DNA from: Hypnocyclicus thermotrophus | GTDB taxonomy: Bacteria > Fusobacteriota > Fusobacteriia > Fusobacteriales > Fusobacteriaceae | Assembly (NCBI RefSeq): GCF_004365575.1 | Contig: NZ_SOBG01000005.1 | Coordinates: forward strand, 62,001 to 126,000 | Direction of reading: 5' to 3' | DNA: 64,000 nucleotides | Notes under the pieces: model-generated | What the model saw: the letters and a program-made list of their open reading frames with translations, nothing else | What the model was told of the DNA's origin: nothing | Database searches by the model: none | Part shown: piece after piece, positions 9,443 to 19,003 of the stretch | How the letters are laid out: every line of letters begins with the position of its first letter | How positions within the stretch are numbered: position 1 is the stretch's first letter | Translations under genes and position numbers: made by a program

Positions 9443-10435
9443 TTACTCCTTTTCTAAATGTTTATACGCTTTTTCTGTTATCATTCTACCACGAGCTGTT
9501 CTTTTTATAAATCCTATTTTTACTAAATACGGTTCATATACCTCTTCTAATGTCCTTCTATCTTCTCCTAATAATAATGATAGTGTCTCTATCCCCACTG
9601 GTCCCCCATTATAATTTTTTACAATAGCATTTAATATTTCTCTATCTAATTCATCTAAGCCCTCTTTATCTACTCCTAATAACTCTAATGCTTTTTGTGT
9701 TGTTTCTTTATTTATATATCCATCACCTTTAATTTCTGCATAATCTCTTACTCTTTTTAAAAGTCTATTTGCTATTCTAGGAGTTCCTCTACTTCGAAGT
9801 GCTATTTCATTTGCCCCATCATCTAGTATATCTATATTTAGTATTCTAGCTCCTCTTTTAATTATTTTTTCTAATTCCTCAATAGAGTAATAATCCATTC
9901 TATGAACCACTCCAAATCTATCTCTAAGAGGCGCGCTTAAAAGTCCTGCTCTAGTTGTTGCCCCTATAAGTGTAAAATCTGGAAGTTCAATTCTTATAGA
10001 ACGGGCCGAAGGTCCTTTTCCTATAACTATATCTATTTCTCTATCTTCCATAGCTGGATAAAGTATTTCTTCAACTGATGTATTTAATCTATGTATTTCA
10101 TCGATAAAAAGAATATCATTTTCTTCTAGCGATGTAAGAATTGCTGCTAAATCCCCTGCTTTTTCTAAAACTGGACCTGAAGTTATTTTCAAGTTTACTT
10201 CCATCTCATTTGCTATCACTCCAGCTAATGTTGTCTTTCCTAGTCCTGGTGGACCATAAAGAAGTATATGATCTATAGATTCTTCTCTATTTTTGGCAGC
10301 TTGAATAAATATATTCATTTTTTCTTTTAATTTTTCTTGACCTATGTATTCATCAAAATATTTAGGTCTTAAATTTTTTTGATATTCTTTTTCAGTATAT
10401 ATTTCATCAGTTGTAATAATTCTATCTTCTACCAA
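9443..10435 (-). CDS. ruvB: Holliday junction branch migration ATPase RuvB
   Basis: A 330-residue AAA+ motor that, with RuvA, drives branch migration of Holliday junctions. The N-terminal [18 protein letters not shown], Walker [10 protein letters not shown] (61-69), Walker B IDEIHR near 109-114, sensor GATTRAG and the C-terminal winged helix with [15 protein letters not shown] and ARGRMIT are all present. Length is normal. ruvA and ruvC are not adjacent; the upstream neighbour, 2 bases away, is a secreted repeat protein and the downstream one is an Rrf2 regulator. Confidence 0.97.
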   Translation of the reverse strand: MVEDRIITTDEIYTEKEYQKNLRPKYFDEYIGQEKLKEKMNIFIQAAKNREESIDHILLYGPPGLGKTTLAGVIANEMEVNLKITSGPVLEKAGDLAAILTSLEENDILFIDEIHRLNTSVEEILYPAMEDREIDIVIGKGPSARSIRIELPDFTLIGATTRAGLLSAPLRDRFGVVHRMDYYSIEELEKIIKRGARILNIDILDDGANEIALRSRGTPRIANRLLKRVRDYAEIKGDGYINKETTQKALELLGVDKEGLDELDREILNAIVKNYNGGPVGIETLSLLLGEDRRTLEEVYEPYLVKIGFIKRTARGRMITEKAYKHLEKE

Positions 10436-10437
10436 CC

Positions 10438-12627
10438 TTATTTTCTCCTATTAATATATTTTTTCGCTTCTTCATAACTATTTTTTGAACTGTTTACCAT
10501 CCCTAATTTTGTATAAATATCCCCTTGTAATATAAGAATATCATATCTATAAGTTGTATATGGATGAGTTAAAATTATTTTTTCTAGCCTATCTATACTT
10601 TGTTTATATACTTTTTCTAAAAATCTTTGTTTCTCCAAATATCCTATATCTTTTTTCTCTGAAATATTAATATTGCTTTTAATATTTTCCATTTCAAATT
10701 TTATGTTTCTATCTATTCCAAATAATGTAGCTTTTGCTTTTTTTAATTCATCTTTTATATCAATGTAATCTTTTTCATATGATTTTAACTGCTTCACTTC
10801 ACTAAGTTCATATAAAACTTCTTCTGCCTTTGTAAGTTCTAAGTTGGCGATATAATCACGTATTTTTTGAATTTTTTCTTTTACTATCTTGTCTTGTTCT
10901 TCAATGCTTAAAAATTCAATATTAACATCTCTTATTTCACCAGCTTCTGTTAATTTTAATTGCGTTCTAACAGATAAATATCCAGGTTTTTCTGCAATTA
11001 TATTTTTTAATCCTAATCCTTCTACTCTTTCAAACAATTTAGTTTTTATAGCATATCTTTTTCCATTTATTTTTAAAGTATAGTTTTCAATATTACTTCT
11101 AAATATCATTTTACCAATAGGTTTTATTTCAACATTTTTAATTACTGCTTCACCTTTTGATATTGTTATTTCTTCTCGTTTTGATTCATAACCTAATTTT
11201 TTAAATATAATATGATATTTTCCTTCTGGTATGTTTTTAAAATAATATTCTCCTTTATTATTTGTAGATTGCCATATAGCTAGTTCTTCTATTATTACAA
11301 GTGCATTTGATATTTTTTCTTTTTTATTCAATGATACTGTTCCGCTCAATCTACTAATTTTTGGCTCTAATTCTATATTAAAATTTTCATTTTCTATTGA
11401 TTTATCTATTGTTTTAATTATTGTTTTTTCTTCAAAACCATTTGCTTTTACTCTAATAATTTTTCTACCTTCTACTTTTTCTTTTGTTTCTAATTCATAA
11501 TATCCGTTCTCATCAGCTTTTGTTGTTGCTATAATTTTATTTTTATCTAAAAGCATTACTGTAGCATTACTATTAAATGGATAAATATAACCTTTTAAAA
11601 GATTTCCTTTTACGTCTCTTTTTAAATTTACTTCTAATTTATCTCCTACTTTTGCTCTTTTTATAATGGTTTCTTTATATTTTGGAGCATTAATCCTTAT
11701 TTCATATTCTTTTTTATAATCTAGTGCTTCTAATATAACAAGTCCTTTAGTTGGTACTTCTTCTACAATATTTCCATCGTTATATATTTTTACTTTTGCT
11801 TCTATATTTTGCGGATATATATTTACATAAATATTATCAAATTTACTTAAATTTTCAAAAGGTATATCCTTTATAACACTCCCTTTTATCTCAATATTAT
11901 CTACAAAATCCATTTTACCATAAGCTTTTATTTTTACTGTATAAACTCCAGACCTTAAAGGTTCTATCGTAAGATTTTTTGTACCATTTTTTATACGTTT
12001 TGAATACGCTAAATAATCATCTTTATAAAGAAGTATCACTCCATCTTTTATTTTATCATTAAATCTAAGAGTCAAAGTATTATAGTCAATAGGCTCCATA
12101 TTATATGTCCCTATATTATTCACTTTGTCTTTTTCTACTTTAAAGCTTATTCCATTTTGATAAGCTCCTTCTTGAATAAGCTTAGCTTTATAGTCACCTT
12201 CTAATAAAGATGTTTTAAATTGAACATTTGGTTTTAATATTATCCCATAAGAGTCATCATTAAAATCTAAAAATATATCTTTATCTATTTTTGAATTTAC
12301 TCTACCAACTACCGGATATCTAATATCTTTTCTTACATCTGGTATCTCAACAATCACTTCATTTACATTTTTTTCTATTTTTACTTTTTTCTTATAATCA
12401 GGAAGATCACCTTTTTGAAATACTAAAGTATATTCTTTTCCAAGAGTTAAATTATCAATATAAAAATTCCCTTCTTGATCACTTATATCATATAATAATT
12501 CATTTTCTACATAAACAAAAACTCCATAATCTTCATGATTTTCTACTTTTACAAAACCTTTTATTTCTGCTGCATTTACTAATATGGTTAAAATAAAAAA
12601 TAATATAATAGATGATATTTTCTTCAT
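10438..12627 (-). CDS. Secreted protein with repeated carboxypeptidase-regulatory-like domains
   Basis: A 729-residue protein of unknown function. A signal peptide is clear (residues 1-19, ending VNAAEI). Several Ig-like beta-sandwich modules of the carboxypeptidase-regulatory/CNA-B type follow: one at about 20-95 ([20 protein letters not shown] and the EGNFYIDNL strand), others around 340-420 and 425-505, where [26 protein letters not shown] and [10 protein letters not shown] are textbook. The last 150 residues (575-729) change to charged helices with a TPR-like ending. Such modules are usually structural or adhesive parts of cell-envelope proteins. It sits 2 bases before ruvB, and the same Ig-like module type recurs inside the pilus secretin of this window. 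Confidence 0.65.
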   Translation of the reverse strand: MKKISSIILFFILTILVNAAEIKGFVKVENHEDYGVFVYVENELLYDISDQEGNFYIDNLTLGKEYTLVFQKGDLPDYKKKVKIEKNVNEVIVEIPDVRKDIRYPVVGRVNSKIDKDIFLDFNDDSYGIILKPNVQFKTSLLEGDYKAKLIQEGAYQNGISFKVEKDKVNNIGTYNMEPIDYNTLTLRFNDKIKDGVILLYKDDYLAYSKRIKNGTKNLTIEPLRSGVYTVKIKAYGKMDFVDNIEIKGSVIKDIPFENLSKFDNIYVNIYPQNIEAKVKIYNDGNIVEEVPTKGLVILEALDYKKEYEIRINAPKYKETIIKRAKVGDKLEVNLKRDVKGNLLKGYIYPFNSNATVMLLDKNKIIATTKADENGYYELETKEKVEGRKIIRVKANGFEEKTIIKTIDKSIENENFNIELEPKISRLSGTVSLNKKEKISNALVIIEELAIWQSTNNKGEYYFKNIPEGKYHIIFKKLGYESKREEITISKGEAVIKNVEIKPIGKMIFRSNIENYTLKINGKRYAIKTKLFERVEGLGLKNIIAEKPGYLSVRTQLKLTEAGEIRDVNIEFLSIEEQDKIVKEKIQKIRDYIANLELTKAEEVLYELSEVKQLKSYEKDYIDIKDELKKAKATLFGIDRNIKFEMENIKSNINISEKKDIGYLEKQRFLEKVYKQSIDRLEKIILTHPYTTYRYDILILQGDIYTKLGMVNSSKNSYEEAKKYINRRK

Positions 12628-12644
12628 TGTATATTTCTCCTTTT

Positions 12645-13253
12645 TTACATAATTTGAATTAAAAGGAATTGAACTACCCCTATTATCGCTCCTAATATAG
12701 CTCCAATTAATTCTATGTGTTTTAATTCTTTCTTTGCTATATTTATCGTCATTTTTTCAACTTCTTCAAGTGAAAATTGATTAATTTTATTAACTATTAT
12801 TTCTTTAAAGTCTATTTCGTTTTCTAATTTATGTATTATTATATTTACTAATTCTTCTTTATTTTCTTCTATTACATCTTTTATATATCCCTTAATTTTA
12901 CTTATCATAGAATCATTTACAAACATAGCTATCATTGGTATATTTTTAAATAAATCATCTTTTAATTTTTTTTCAACAATATCATCTACTATTTTATCTA
13001 TTTCATCTTCTAATTCAATAGAATTTATTGTTTTAGTTATATCCTTCATAGAAATAAGGTCTCTATCAATTGTTTCTGCTATGTTTATTGCTATTTCTTC
13101 TCTTCTTTTTGGTATTACCCCTTGTAATTTGAAAAATCCTAAATTAATTGGTTCGTAAGGTTTGAAAAGTAGCTTAATTGCAACAAAATTTGTAAACCAT
13201 CCTATTAAAGATGCTATAATTATTAGTGTAAAAAACGAAAGTATTCCTTGCAT
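12645..13253 (-). CDS. DUF445-family membrane protein
   Basis: A protein of about 202 residues, membrane-anchored at both ends. The N-terminal hydrophobic stretch leads into GWFTNFVAIKLLFKPYEPIN and LQGVIPKRREEIA, the DUF445 signature. The centre (about 60-170) is charged helix, and the C-terminus has a second hydrophobic segment (IGAILGAIIGVVQFLLI). B. subtilis YheB is a relative; the biochemical role of the family is not known. The first ATG (13265) is followed by GGAGGGG and a second ATG at 13253, which I prefer. It is the first gene of the long minus-strand block that ends beyond the window edge. Confidence 0.82.
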   Translation of the reverse strand: MQGILSFFTLIIIASLIGWFTNFVAIKLLFKPYEPINLGFFKLQGVIPKRREEIAINIAETIDRDLISMKDITKTINSIELEDEIDKIVDDIVEKKLKDDLFKNIPMIAMFVNDSMISKIKGYIKDVIEENKEELVNIIIHKLENEIDFKEIIVNKINQFSLEEVEKMTINIAKKELKHIELIGAILGAIIGVVQFLLIQIM

Positions 13254-13370
13254 TTTCCCCTCCATAATTTAAATTTTAAAATTTGATTTAAAATTTTTAT
13301 TTTTTTATATAATTATTTAAAATATTTTACCATATATGACTATATTTTTCAATGTAACATTATCTGTAAA

Positions 13371-13396
13371 ATAAAAAAAACAGGTTTTAACCTGCT
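13371..13396 (-). terminator. Intrinsic terminator of the tRNA operon
   Basis: On the minus strand a six-bp stem (CAGGTT/AACCTG) with a two-base loop is followed by eight T. It lies 14 bases beyond tRNA-Cys and 117 bases before the DUF445 gene. Confidence 0.8.
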
Positions 13397-13409
13397 TAAA
13401 TGTAATATA

Positions 13410-13484
13410 TGGAGGCGACGACCAGATTCGAACTGGTGAATAGAGATTTTGCAGACCTCTGCCTTACCACTTGGCGACGTCGCC
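13410..13484 (-). tRNA. tRNA-Cys (GCA)
   Basis: Cloverleaf read on the minus strand: acceptor GGCGACG pairs with CGTCGCC, T-arm contains GGTTCGA-type TTCGAAT, and the anticodon loop is CTGCAAA with GCA. The terminal CCA is encoded. It is the last gene of a four-tRNA transcript. Confidence 0.96.
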
Positions 13485-13493
13485 TTATTTAAA

Positions 13494-13569
13494 TGGTGCC
13501 CAGAGGCGGAATCGAACCACCGACACGGGGATTTTCAGTCCCCTGCTCTACCGACTGAGCTATCTAGGC
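13494..13569 (-). tRNA. tRNA-Phe (GAA)
   Basis: Minus-strand cloverleaf with acceptor GCCTAGA paired to TCTGGGC (one G-U), GGGGACTGAAAATCCCC anticodon arm with GAA, GGTTCGATTCC T-arm and an encoded CCA. Confidence 0.97.
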
Positions 13570-13574
13570 ATAAA

Positions 13575-13652
13575 TGGCGGGAGTGACGGGGATCGAACCC
13601 GCGACCTCATGCGTGACAGGCATGCGCTCTAACCAAACTGAGCTACACCCCC
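13575..13652 (-). tRNA. tRNA-Asp (GTC)
   Basis: Minus-strand cloverleaf with acceptor GGGGGTG paired to CACTCCC, anticodon arm GCATGCCTGTCACGCATG giving GTC, T-arm GGGTTCGATCCC and an encoded CCA. Confidence 0.97.
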
Positions 13653-13699
13653 ACAATTTGTATTATATTAAATAAATTTTACTTTGTAAAATTTATTTA

Positions 13700-13775
13700 T
13701 GGTGGTCGCAACAGGACTTGAACCTGTGACCCCCTGCTTGTAAGGCAGGTGCTCTCCCAACTGAGCTATGCGACC
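13700..13775 (-). tRNA. tRNA-Val (TAC)
   Basis: Minus-strand cloverleaf with acceptor GGTCGCA paired to TGCGACC, anticodon arm CCTGCCTTACAAGCAGG giving TAC, T-arm AGGTTCAAGTCCT and an encoded CCA. First gene of the tRNA operon. Confidence 0.97.
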
Positions 13776-13795
13776 CTCTTTACTAAAGCTTGTAA

Positions 13796-13824
13796 ATTAT
13801 ATAACATTATCATATTTTTATCAA
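13796..13824 (-). promoter_or_regulatory. Promoter of the tRNA operon
   Basis: TTGATA (13819-13824) and a perfect TATAAT (13796-13801) with a 17-base spacer on the minus strand, 21 bases before tRNA-Val. This near-consensus promoter is fitting for a stable-RNA operon. Confidence 0.85.
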
Positions 13825-13941
13825 GCTAGGATAGATTGAATTAAATAAGATTATTATAAATTATATAAAAATATTTATCATTTTATAGCTTTTTCTTCTG
13901 ATTTTTAATATTTTAAATTTTATATAAAAATATTTATTTTT

Positions 13942-13970
13942 TTGAACTTTTATATAATATATATTACAAT
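13942..13970 (+). promoter_or_regulatory. Probable promoter of the polyphosphate operon
   Basis: TTGAAC (13942-13947), 17 bases, TACAAT (13965-13970) on the plus strand. The rest of the 355-base space between tRNA-Val and the microprotein gene is AT-rich and holds this promoter, the divergent tRNA promoter, a 10-bp inverted repeat (14088-14118) and no convincing gene. It would leave a 5' UTR of about 150 bases. Confidence 0.55.
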
Positions 13971-14087
13971 ATATTTAAGGGAGTAATTATATAAAATCAT
14001 AAGTAATTAATAATTAAATTCTAAATAAAATAGAATAACTGTATAAGATTACTATAGCTACTCAAAATAATCTATAGAAAGGATAAT

Positions 14088-14118
14088 GTATAATGAATAT
14101 CCTATCTTTTCATTATAC
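14088..14118 (+). promoter_or_regulatory. Perfect 10-bp inverted repeat just before the microprotein ribosome site
   Basis: GTATAATGAA (14088-14097) and TTCATTATAC (14109-14118) form a perfect stem with an 11-base loop. The AAGG ribosome site of the microprotein follows at once. There is no T-run after it, so it is not a terminator. A ten-codon ORF (MNILSFHYTR, 14093-14125) is embedded in the hairpin and has its own AAAGGA upstream; this could couple upstream translation to access to the main start. Function is inferred only. Confidence 0.5.
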
Positions 14119-14130
14119 AAGGTAATAATA

Positions 14131-14301
14131 ATGAAAATGTGTATTTTAGCAAAAAACAATAACATAAAAAAAATAGCTGAACTTAGTAATAAACCTAAAT
14201 TTATATGCAAAAAATGTTTAAGAACATCGAATAAAAAAGAAAATCTCTGTAAAGCTGAAAAAATAAAAAAACTCATTAAGAAAGGAGATTCATTAATTTG
14301 A
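14131..14301 (+). CDS. Small cysteine-containing (zinc-ribbon-like) protein
   Basis: A 56-residue protein with a CxxC pair (ICKKC) at about residues 30-33, a further cysteine near residue 44 (ENLCKAEKI) and one at residue 4. The spacing resembles a small zinc-binding knuckle. The N-terminal MKMCILAKNNNIKKIAELS looks conserved and helical. The ATG at 14131 is chosen because AAGG precedes it; a longer frame from 14086 would start inside an inverted repeat. Its stop overlaps the start of the HD protein gene (TTGA), so the two are translationally coupled and it belongs to the polyphosphate operon. I do not recognise a named family. Confidence 0.65.
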   Translation: MKMCILAKNNNIKKIAELSNKPKFICKKCLRTSNKKENLCKAEKIKKLIKKGDSLI

Positions 14302-15818
14302 AAAATAAAATTTATGCTATTATTGAAATTTCCTATATGGAACTTATCTGTAAAATAATTGAAAAAAAATTAGATAATTCTTTTATAATATTAGAAAACA
14401 TCTATCATCCTATTAAATTAACTGATGAATTTAAATTTGAAGATGTTAATAATTTATGTAATTTAATAAAAAAATTAGAAGTGAATTTAAAAACATATAA
14501 TATACCTAAAATTAACATTAAAATTTTTGGTGTTAGTAGTCTTGGCGAATCACAAAATAAAATATTTTTTAAAGACATACTTATAATAAAAACTGGGTAT
14601 AAAATAGAGTTTTTAGATTTAAATAAAAAAAATATTTTTATTTATAAATCTATTTTAAATTCTATAATAAATACTGAATTTTCTAATAAAACAAATCTTA
14701 TAGTTGGTATAGATTATGGACATATTACTTTTTTTTTAATTAGAAATTTAAAAGTTATTTATTATCAAAATATCTCTTTAGGAACCATAAAACTAAAAAA
14801 AATTATTGAAGAATTAAATTTCAACCCTAATAATTTAGAAAACCTTATTTATGATTATTTTTCAAGTTATATTAATATAATTCAAAATTCTATTTCAAAA
14901 TACAATATTGATAATATTTTTATTAGAGGAAGTTTATTTTACAAAATAACCTCTAAAATTTCTAACCGAGTCAATGATAATATTTATTCTTTACCAAAAG
15001 AAAATTTTATTAAATTTGCAAATGAAATAAAAAATTATTCTCTTCAATATCTAAGCGATAATTATAATCTTAGCGAAGAAAAATCAGAAATTATTTTTCC
15101 AAAAATATTTTTTACTAAATTATTAATATCATCTATACCTTATAAAAATTTATATAGTATAAACTTAACTTTAATTGATTCTTTGATCTACTCAACTATT
15201 TTCAGAAAACTTTCTTTAAAATACAATAAATATATTACAAACTCTATACTTGAAAATACTAAATATTTAGGAAGTAAATTTAATTATAATTTAGAACATG
15301 CTACTCAAGTAGCTAAATTTACAAATATTATTATTAATTCTTTAAAAACTAACTATAATTTTAATAAAAATGATATTCTTTATCTAACTATTGCTGCATT
15401 TTTACATGATATTGGAAAATATATATCTATTAAAAATCATTCTGAACACTCTTACAATCTTATTATGAATAATACTATTTTTGGTTTAAGTGCAGAAGCT
15501 AAAGAATTAATAGCTTTAATCTCTTTTTATCATAATAAAAAATTTCCAAATTTCTCATCAAAAATGTTTAAAAATTTTGATGAAGTAAAAACTATGAAAA
15601 TTATTAAATTGACTTCTATTTTAAGAATAGCTGATTCTCTTGATAGAGCTCATAAAGTAAAAATTAAATCATTAAATGTTACTTTTGATAATCATACAAT
15701 GATATTAAATATTACAACAAACGATAAATTAACTATTGAACATTGGAGTTTTAAGAAAAAATCAGAGCTGTTTACAGATATTTTTGGTTTAAAAACTATT
15801 TTATTAAATAAAAATTAA
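14298..15818 (+). CDS. Degenerate Ppx/GppA-like domain fused to an HD domain
   Basis: A 506-residue protein starting at TTG 14298, with AAAGGAG ten bases upstream. The N-terminal 300 residues look like the actin-fold Ppx/GppA layout (IIEISYMELICKIIE at 9-23; LIVGIDYGHITFFLI at 134-148), but the phosphate-binding motifs (DIGSNS and GGGST in active enzymes) are replaced. The C-terminal part (about 325-506) is an HD domain with intact metal ligands H334, H370-D371 and D446. Position directly before ppk1 suggests polyphosphate control or hydrolysis. My inference is that the HD half carries any catalysis and the Ppx half may only bind polyphosphate or a nucleotide. Confidence 0.72.
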   Translation: MKNKIYAIIEISYMELICKIIEKKLDNSFIILENIYHPIKLTDEFKFEDVNNLCNLIKKLEVNLKTYNIPKINIKIFGVSSLGESQNKIFFKDILIIKTGYKIEFLDLNKKNIFIYKSILNSIINTEFSNKTNLIVGIDYGHITFFLIRNLKVIYYQNISLGTIKLKKIIEELNFNPNNLENLIYDYFSSYINIIQNSISKYNIDNIFIRGSLFYKITSKISNRVNDNIYSLPKENFIKFANEIKNYSLQYLSDNYNLSEEKSEIIFPKIFFTKLLISSIPYKNLYSINLTLIDSLIYSTIFRKLSLKYNKYITNSILENTKYLGSKFNYNLEHATQVAKFTNIIINSLKTNYNFNKNDILYLTIAAFLHDIGKYISIKNHSEHSYNLIMNNTIFGLSAEAKELIALISFYHNKKFPNFSSKMFKNFDEVKTMKIIKLTSILRIADSLDRAHKVKIKSLNVTFDNHTMILNITTNDKLTIEHWSFKKKSELFTDIFGLKTILLNKN

Positions 15819-15829
15819 AGGAGTTAATC

Positions 15830-17866
15830 ATGGTTTATTCAAATAAAAATTTTTTTAATAGAGAATTAAGTTGGCTGTATTTTAATGAACGAGTTTTAGA
15901 TGAAGCTATTTTAGATAAAAATCCATTAGTTGAAAGATTAAAATTCATTGCTATTACCTCTTCAAATTTAGATGAATTTTTTATGATTCGAGTAGCTGGA
16001 TTGAAAGCACAAATCGAAGAAAATTATATAAAAACTGATATTTCTGGTCTTACTCCAAATGAACAAATGGAAAAAATCAAAATTAAAGTAAAAAAATTAG
16101 TTGAAAAACAATATAATTGTATCATAAATACTCTTTTCCCAGAACTTGAAAAAGAAAATATTTTTATAAAAAAATATAATGAATTATCTTTAAAACAAAA
16201 AGACTTTGTCGAAAATTATTTTAATGAAACTATTTTCCCTATACTTACACCTATGGCAATTGATGCTAGTAGACCTTTTCCTCATCTTATAAATAAAAGC
16301 TTGAATATAATGACAAAATTATTAATTGATGGTGAAAATAGATTTTCCATTATTCAAGTACCTACTATAATTAATAGATTTTTAGAACTTCCTTCTAAAA
16401 ACACAAAGGAATTTATTTTAATAGAAGACATCATCAAAGCTAATATAAATAAACTTTTTACTGGATATAAAATTGATATTACTGGTGAATTTAGAATAAC
16501 TAGAGATGGTGATATGATAATTGATGAAGACGAAGCTGATGATCTACTTATCGAAATAGAGAATTCTTTGCAAAAAAGAAAATGGGGTTCTCCTGTTCGT
16601 CTTGAAGTTAAAGAAGATTTGGATAATGATATCTTAGAGTTTTTAACAGAATCTCTTAATCTTCATATCTCAAATATTTATAAATTAAACGGGCCGTTAG
16701 ATCTTACATTTTTATTTAGTTTTTGTAATATAAATAATAATAAAAATCTTGAATTTAAACCTCAACCACCTATTTTAAGTAAAGCATTTTCAAAAGAAGA
16801 AAGTATATTTTCTTCAATTAGAAAAAAAGATATTATTTTACATCATCCTTATGATTCTTTTTCGCCTATTATAGATTTAATAGAAGTTGCTGCTAATGAT
16901 CCTAAAGTATTAGCTATAAAACAAACATTATATAGAGTAAGTGGCGATTCTCCTATTGTAAAATCTCTTATAAAAGCTGCTAAAAATGGAAAACAAGTTA
17001 CAGTTCTTGTAGAAATAAAAGCTAGATTTGATGAAGAGAGAAATATTAAATGGGCTAGAAAACTAGAAAAATCCGGTTGTCATGTTGTATACGGATTAAA
17101 AGGATTAAAAACTCATGCTAAATGTTTATTAATTGTAAGAAATGAAAATAACGGGATTAGAAGATATGTACATTTTGGAACAGGTAATTATAATGATTCT
17201 ACTGCAAAACTTTATACTGATTTAGGATTTATAACTTGTAAAGAAGAATATTGTATTGATGCTACTAATCTTTTTAATAAATTAACTGGTTTTTCTTCTC
17301 CTAAATCATGGCACAAATTATCTATTGCTCCTGAAGGATTAAGAAATAAATTATATAAATTAATCGATAAAGAAATTCTAAATGCAAAAGAAGGACGAGA
17401 AGGAAAAATTATAGCTAAAATGAATTCTTTAGTAGATAAAGAAATTATTGAAAAATTATATGATGCTAGCAATGCTGGAGTAAAAATTACTCTTATTATT
17501 AGAGGAGCTTGCTGTTTACTTCCTGAAGTTAAAGGATTAAGTGAAAATATAAAAGTATATAGTATTGTTGGTAGGTATCTAGAACATAGTAGAATATATT
17601 ACTTTTTTAATAATAATAATCCAAAAATATACCTTTCTAGTGCTGATTTAATGACAAGGAATTTAGATAGAAGAATAGAAACTTTTTTTCCTATTGAAGA
17701 TAAAGAAGCGATTGATTTGATTAAAATGATTTTAGAATATAACTTAAAAGATAACTATAATTCGAGAATAATTAAATCTGATGGTAGCTATGAATTGATT
17801 AAAAATAAACATAAAACTTTTAATTGTCATAAAGAGTTTTATTCTTTTACTAAAAAAAATAATTAA
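15830..17866 (+). CDS. ppk1: Polyphosphate kinase 1
   Basis: A 678-residue enzyme that reversibly builds polyphosphate from ATP. All four PPK1 domains are visible: N-domain NRELSWLYFNERVLDEA, head domain TSSNLDEFFMIRVAG, the HHPYDSF and LYRVSGDSPIVKSL C1 segments, the autophosphorylated histidine in LKTHAKCLLIV (near residue 432) and the second catalytic histidine in YLEHSRIYYF (near residue 591). Length is normal. It follows the HD/Ppx-like gene by 11 bases with GGAG before the ATG and ends at a bidirectional terminator. Confidence 0.97.
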   Translation: MVYSNKNFFNRELSWLYFNERVLDEAILDKNPLVERLKFIAITSSNLDEFFMIRVAGLKAQIEENYIKTDISGLTPNEQMEKIKIKVKKLVEKQYNCIINTLFPELEKENIFIKKYNELSLKQKDFVENYFNETIFPILTPMAIDASRPFPHLINKSLNIMTKLLIDGENRFSIIQVPTIINRFLELPSKNTKEFILIEDIIKANINKLFTGYKIDITGEFRITRDGDMIIDEDEADDLLIEIENSLQKRKWGSPVRLEVKEDLDNDILEFLTESLNLHISNIYKLNGPLDLTFLFSFCNINNNKNLEFKPQPPILSKAFSKEESIFSSIRKKDIILHHPYDSFSPIIDLIEVAANDPKVLAIKQTLYRVSGDSPIVKSLIKAAKNGKQVTVLVEIKARFDEERNIKWARKLEKSGCHVVYGLKGLKTHAKCLLIVRNENNGIRRYVHFGTGNYNDSTAKLYTDLGFITCKEEYCIDATNLFNKLTGFSSPKSWHKLSIAPEGLRNKLYKLIDKEILNAKEGREGKIIAKMNSLVDKEIIEKLYDASNAGVKITLIIRGACCLLPEVKGLSENIKVYSIVGRYLEHSRIYYFFNNNNPKIYLSSADLMTRNLDRRIETFFPIEDKEAIDLIKMILEYNLKDNYNSRIIKSDGSYELIKNKHKTFNCHKEFYSFTKKNN

Positions 17867-17870
17867 TTAA

Positions 17871-17901
17871 TAAAACAAGCCCTAAAAAAGGACTTGTTTT
17901 A
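17871..17901. terminator. Bidirectional terminator between ppk1 and mgsA
   Basis: TAAAACAAG (17871-17879) pairs perfectly with CTTGTTTTA (17893-17901), with A- and T-runs on both sides, between converging genes. Confidence 0.8.
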
Positions 17902-17929
17902 TTAAACTTGTGTATATGAACAAAAATAA

Positions 17930-18295
17930 TTATAATGCTTTTATTAAAAGTGAAGCTGATGCTAAATTTGTAGCAAGAGGTACATTATGTACATCACATA
18001 TTCTAAGAAGTGCTGTAACATCTGGTTCATGAGGTTGTGCTGTCATTGGGTCTCTCATAAATATAACTGCTACTACTTCATCTTTTGCAATGTCTGCTCC
18101 TATTTGCTGGTCGCCTCCTAAAGGCCCTGACTGGTATCTAGTTATTTCTAGTCCTGTAGCTTCAGCAATTTTTTTCCCTGTAGTTCCTGTTGCTATTAAT
18201 TCAAATTTTTTAAAAAATTCTTTATTTCTATTTACAAAGTTAATTAAATCAATCTTTTTTTGATCATGTGCTATTAATGCTATTTTATTTTTCAT
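17930..18295 (-). CDS. mgsA: Methylglyoxal synthase
   Basis: A 121-residue enzyme that converts dihydroxyacetone phosphate to methylglyoxal and phosphate, a bypass of lower glycolysis under phosphate limitation. The opening [10 protein letters not shown], phosphate-binding TGTTGKKI (about 37-44), [12 protein letters not shown] and catalytic [13 protein letters not shown] (near 79-91) are complete. Length is normal. It converges on ppk1 across a shared terminator; both genes concern phosphate balance, although nothing in the sequence shows joint control. Confidence 0.97.
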   Translation of the reverse strand: MKNKIALIAHDQKKIDLINFVNRNKEFFKKFELIATGTTGKKIAEATGLEITRYQSGPLGGDQQIGADIAKDEVVAVIFMRDPMTAQPHEPDVTALLRICDVHNVPLATNLASASLLIKAL

Positions 18296-18386
18296 TTTAC
18301 ATTCTCCTTTGCATTACTTTAAACTAGTAATATTTTTTATTACTATATTTTTTTACTACTAAATAACTAAATTATAAATTAGGTAT

Positions 18387-18962
18387 CTACAAATTTATTT
18401 TTATTTCTCTATCTAGTCTTTTAATAAATTCATACATAAACTTTTCTCTTGTTTTTGCTATTTCTTTTGCTGTTTTAGTATTCATTCTATCTTTTAATAA
18501 AAAAAGCTTATCATAAAAATGTTTTATTACTTCATTAAGATCACTTTTTATACTTCCACCATAAATAAAAGCTCTTGCTATACCTATAGCTCCTAATGCA
18601 TCTAATCTATCTGCATCCTGTACTATTTTACCTTCTATACTTTTTACTATTTTACCTTTAGAAAACGATATAGTATTTACTATATCAATAATTTTTTCTA
18701 TTTTTTCTTTTTCTATACTATAGTTATTAAGAATTTCTAAAATTATTTTTCTTCTATCATTATCATTATATCCAAATTTATGATCTGCAATATCATGAAG
18801 AAGTGCACTACACTCTATTATAAATTTATCTCCTGTTTTTTCTATTTCATATATCTCTAATGCATTTTTATATACTCTCATTGTATGTTGAAAATCATGT
18901 CCTGTTTTATCATATTTTAATCTTTTTTTTACTTCTTCTTTTATATTTTTGATTATATACAT
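18387..18962 (-). CDS. HD-domain phosphohydrolase (YedJ-like)
   Basis: A 191-residue single HD-domain protein. Metal ligands are visible: H23/H27 region (TGHDFQHTMRVYKNAL), ALLHDIADHKF with HD near residue 53, and DADRLDALGAIGIARAF near residue 118. This pattern matches uncharacterised YedJ-type hydrolases that may act on nucleotides; the substrate is not known. It lies 41 bases after tyrS on the same strand. The upstream and downstream spacers are AT-rich with no clear terminator, so it may be read from the tyrS transcript. Confidence 0.8.
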   Translation of the reverse strand: MYIIKNIKEEVKKRLKYDKTGHDFQHTMRVYKNALEIYEIEKTGDKFIIECSALLHDIADHKFGYNDNDRRKIILEILNNYSIEKEKIEKIIDIVNTISFSKGKIVKSIEGKIVQDADRLDALGAIGIARAFIYGGSIKSDLNEVIKHFYDKLFLLKDRMNTKTAKEIAKTREKFMYEFIKRLDREIKINL

Positions 18963-19003
18963 GTTTTCTCCAATGTTTTAAGACTTAAATAGATTTCTAT
19001 ACT

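Noticed and set aside
14058-14276. 72-codon minus-strand ORF opposite the cysteine microprotein
   Set aside because: It is the shadow of the microprotein; no ribosome site and no operon context on that strand.
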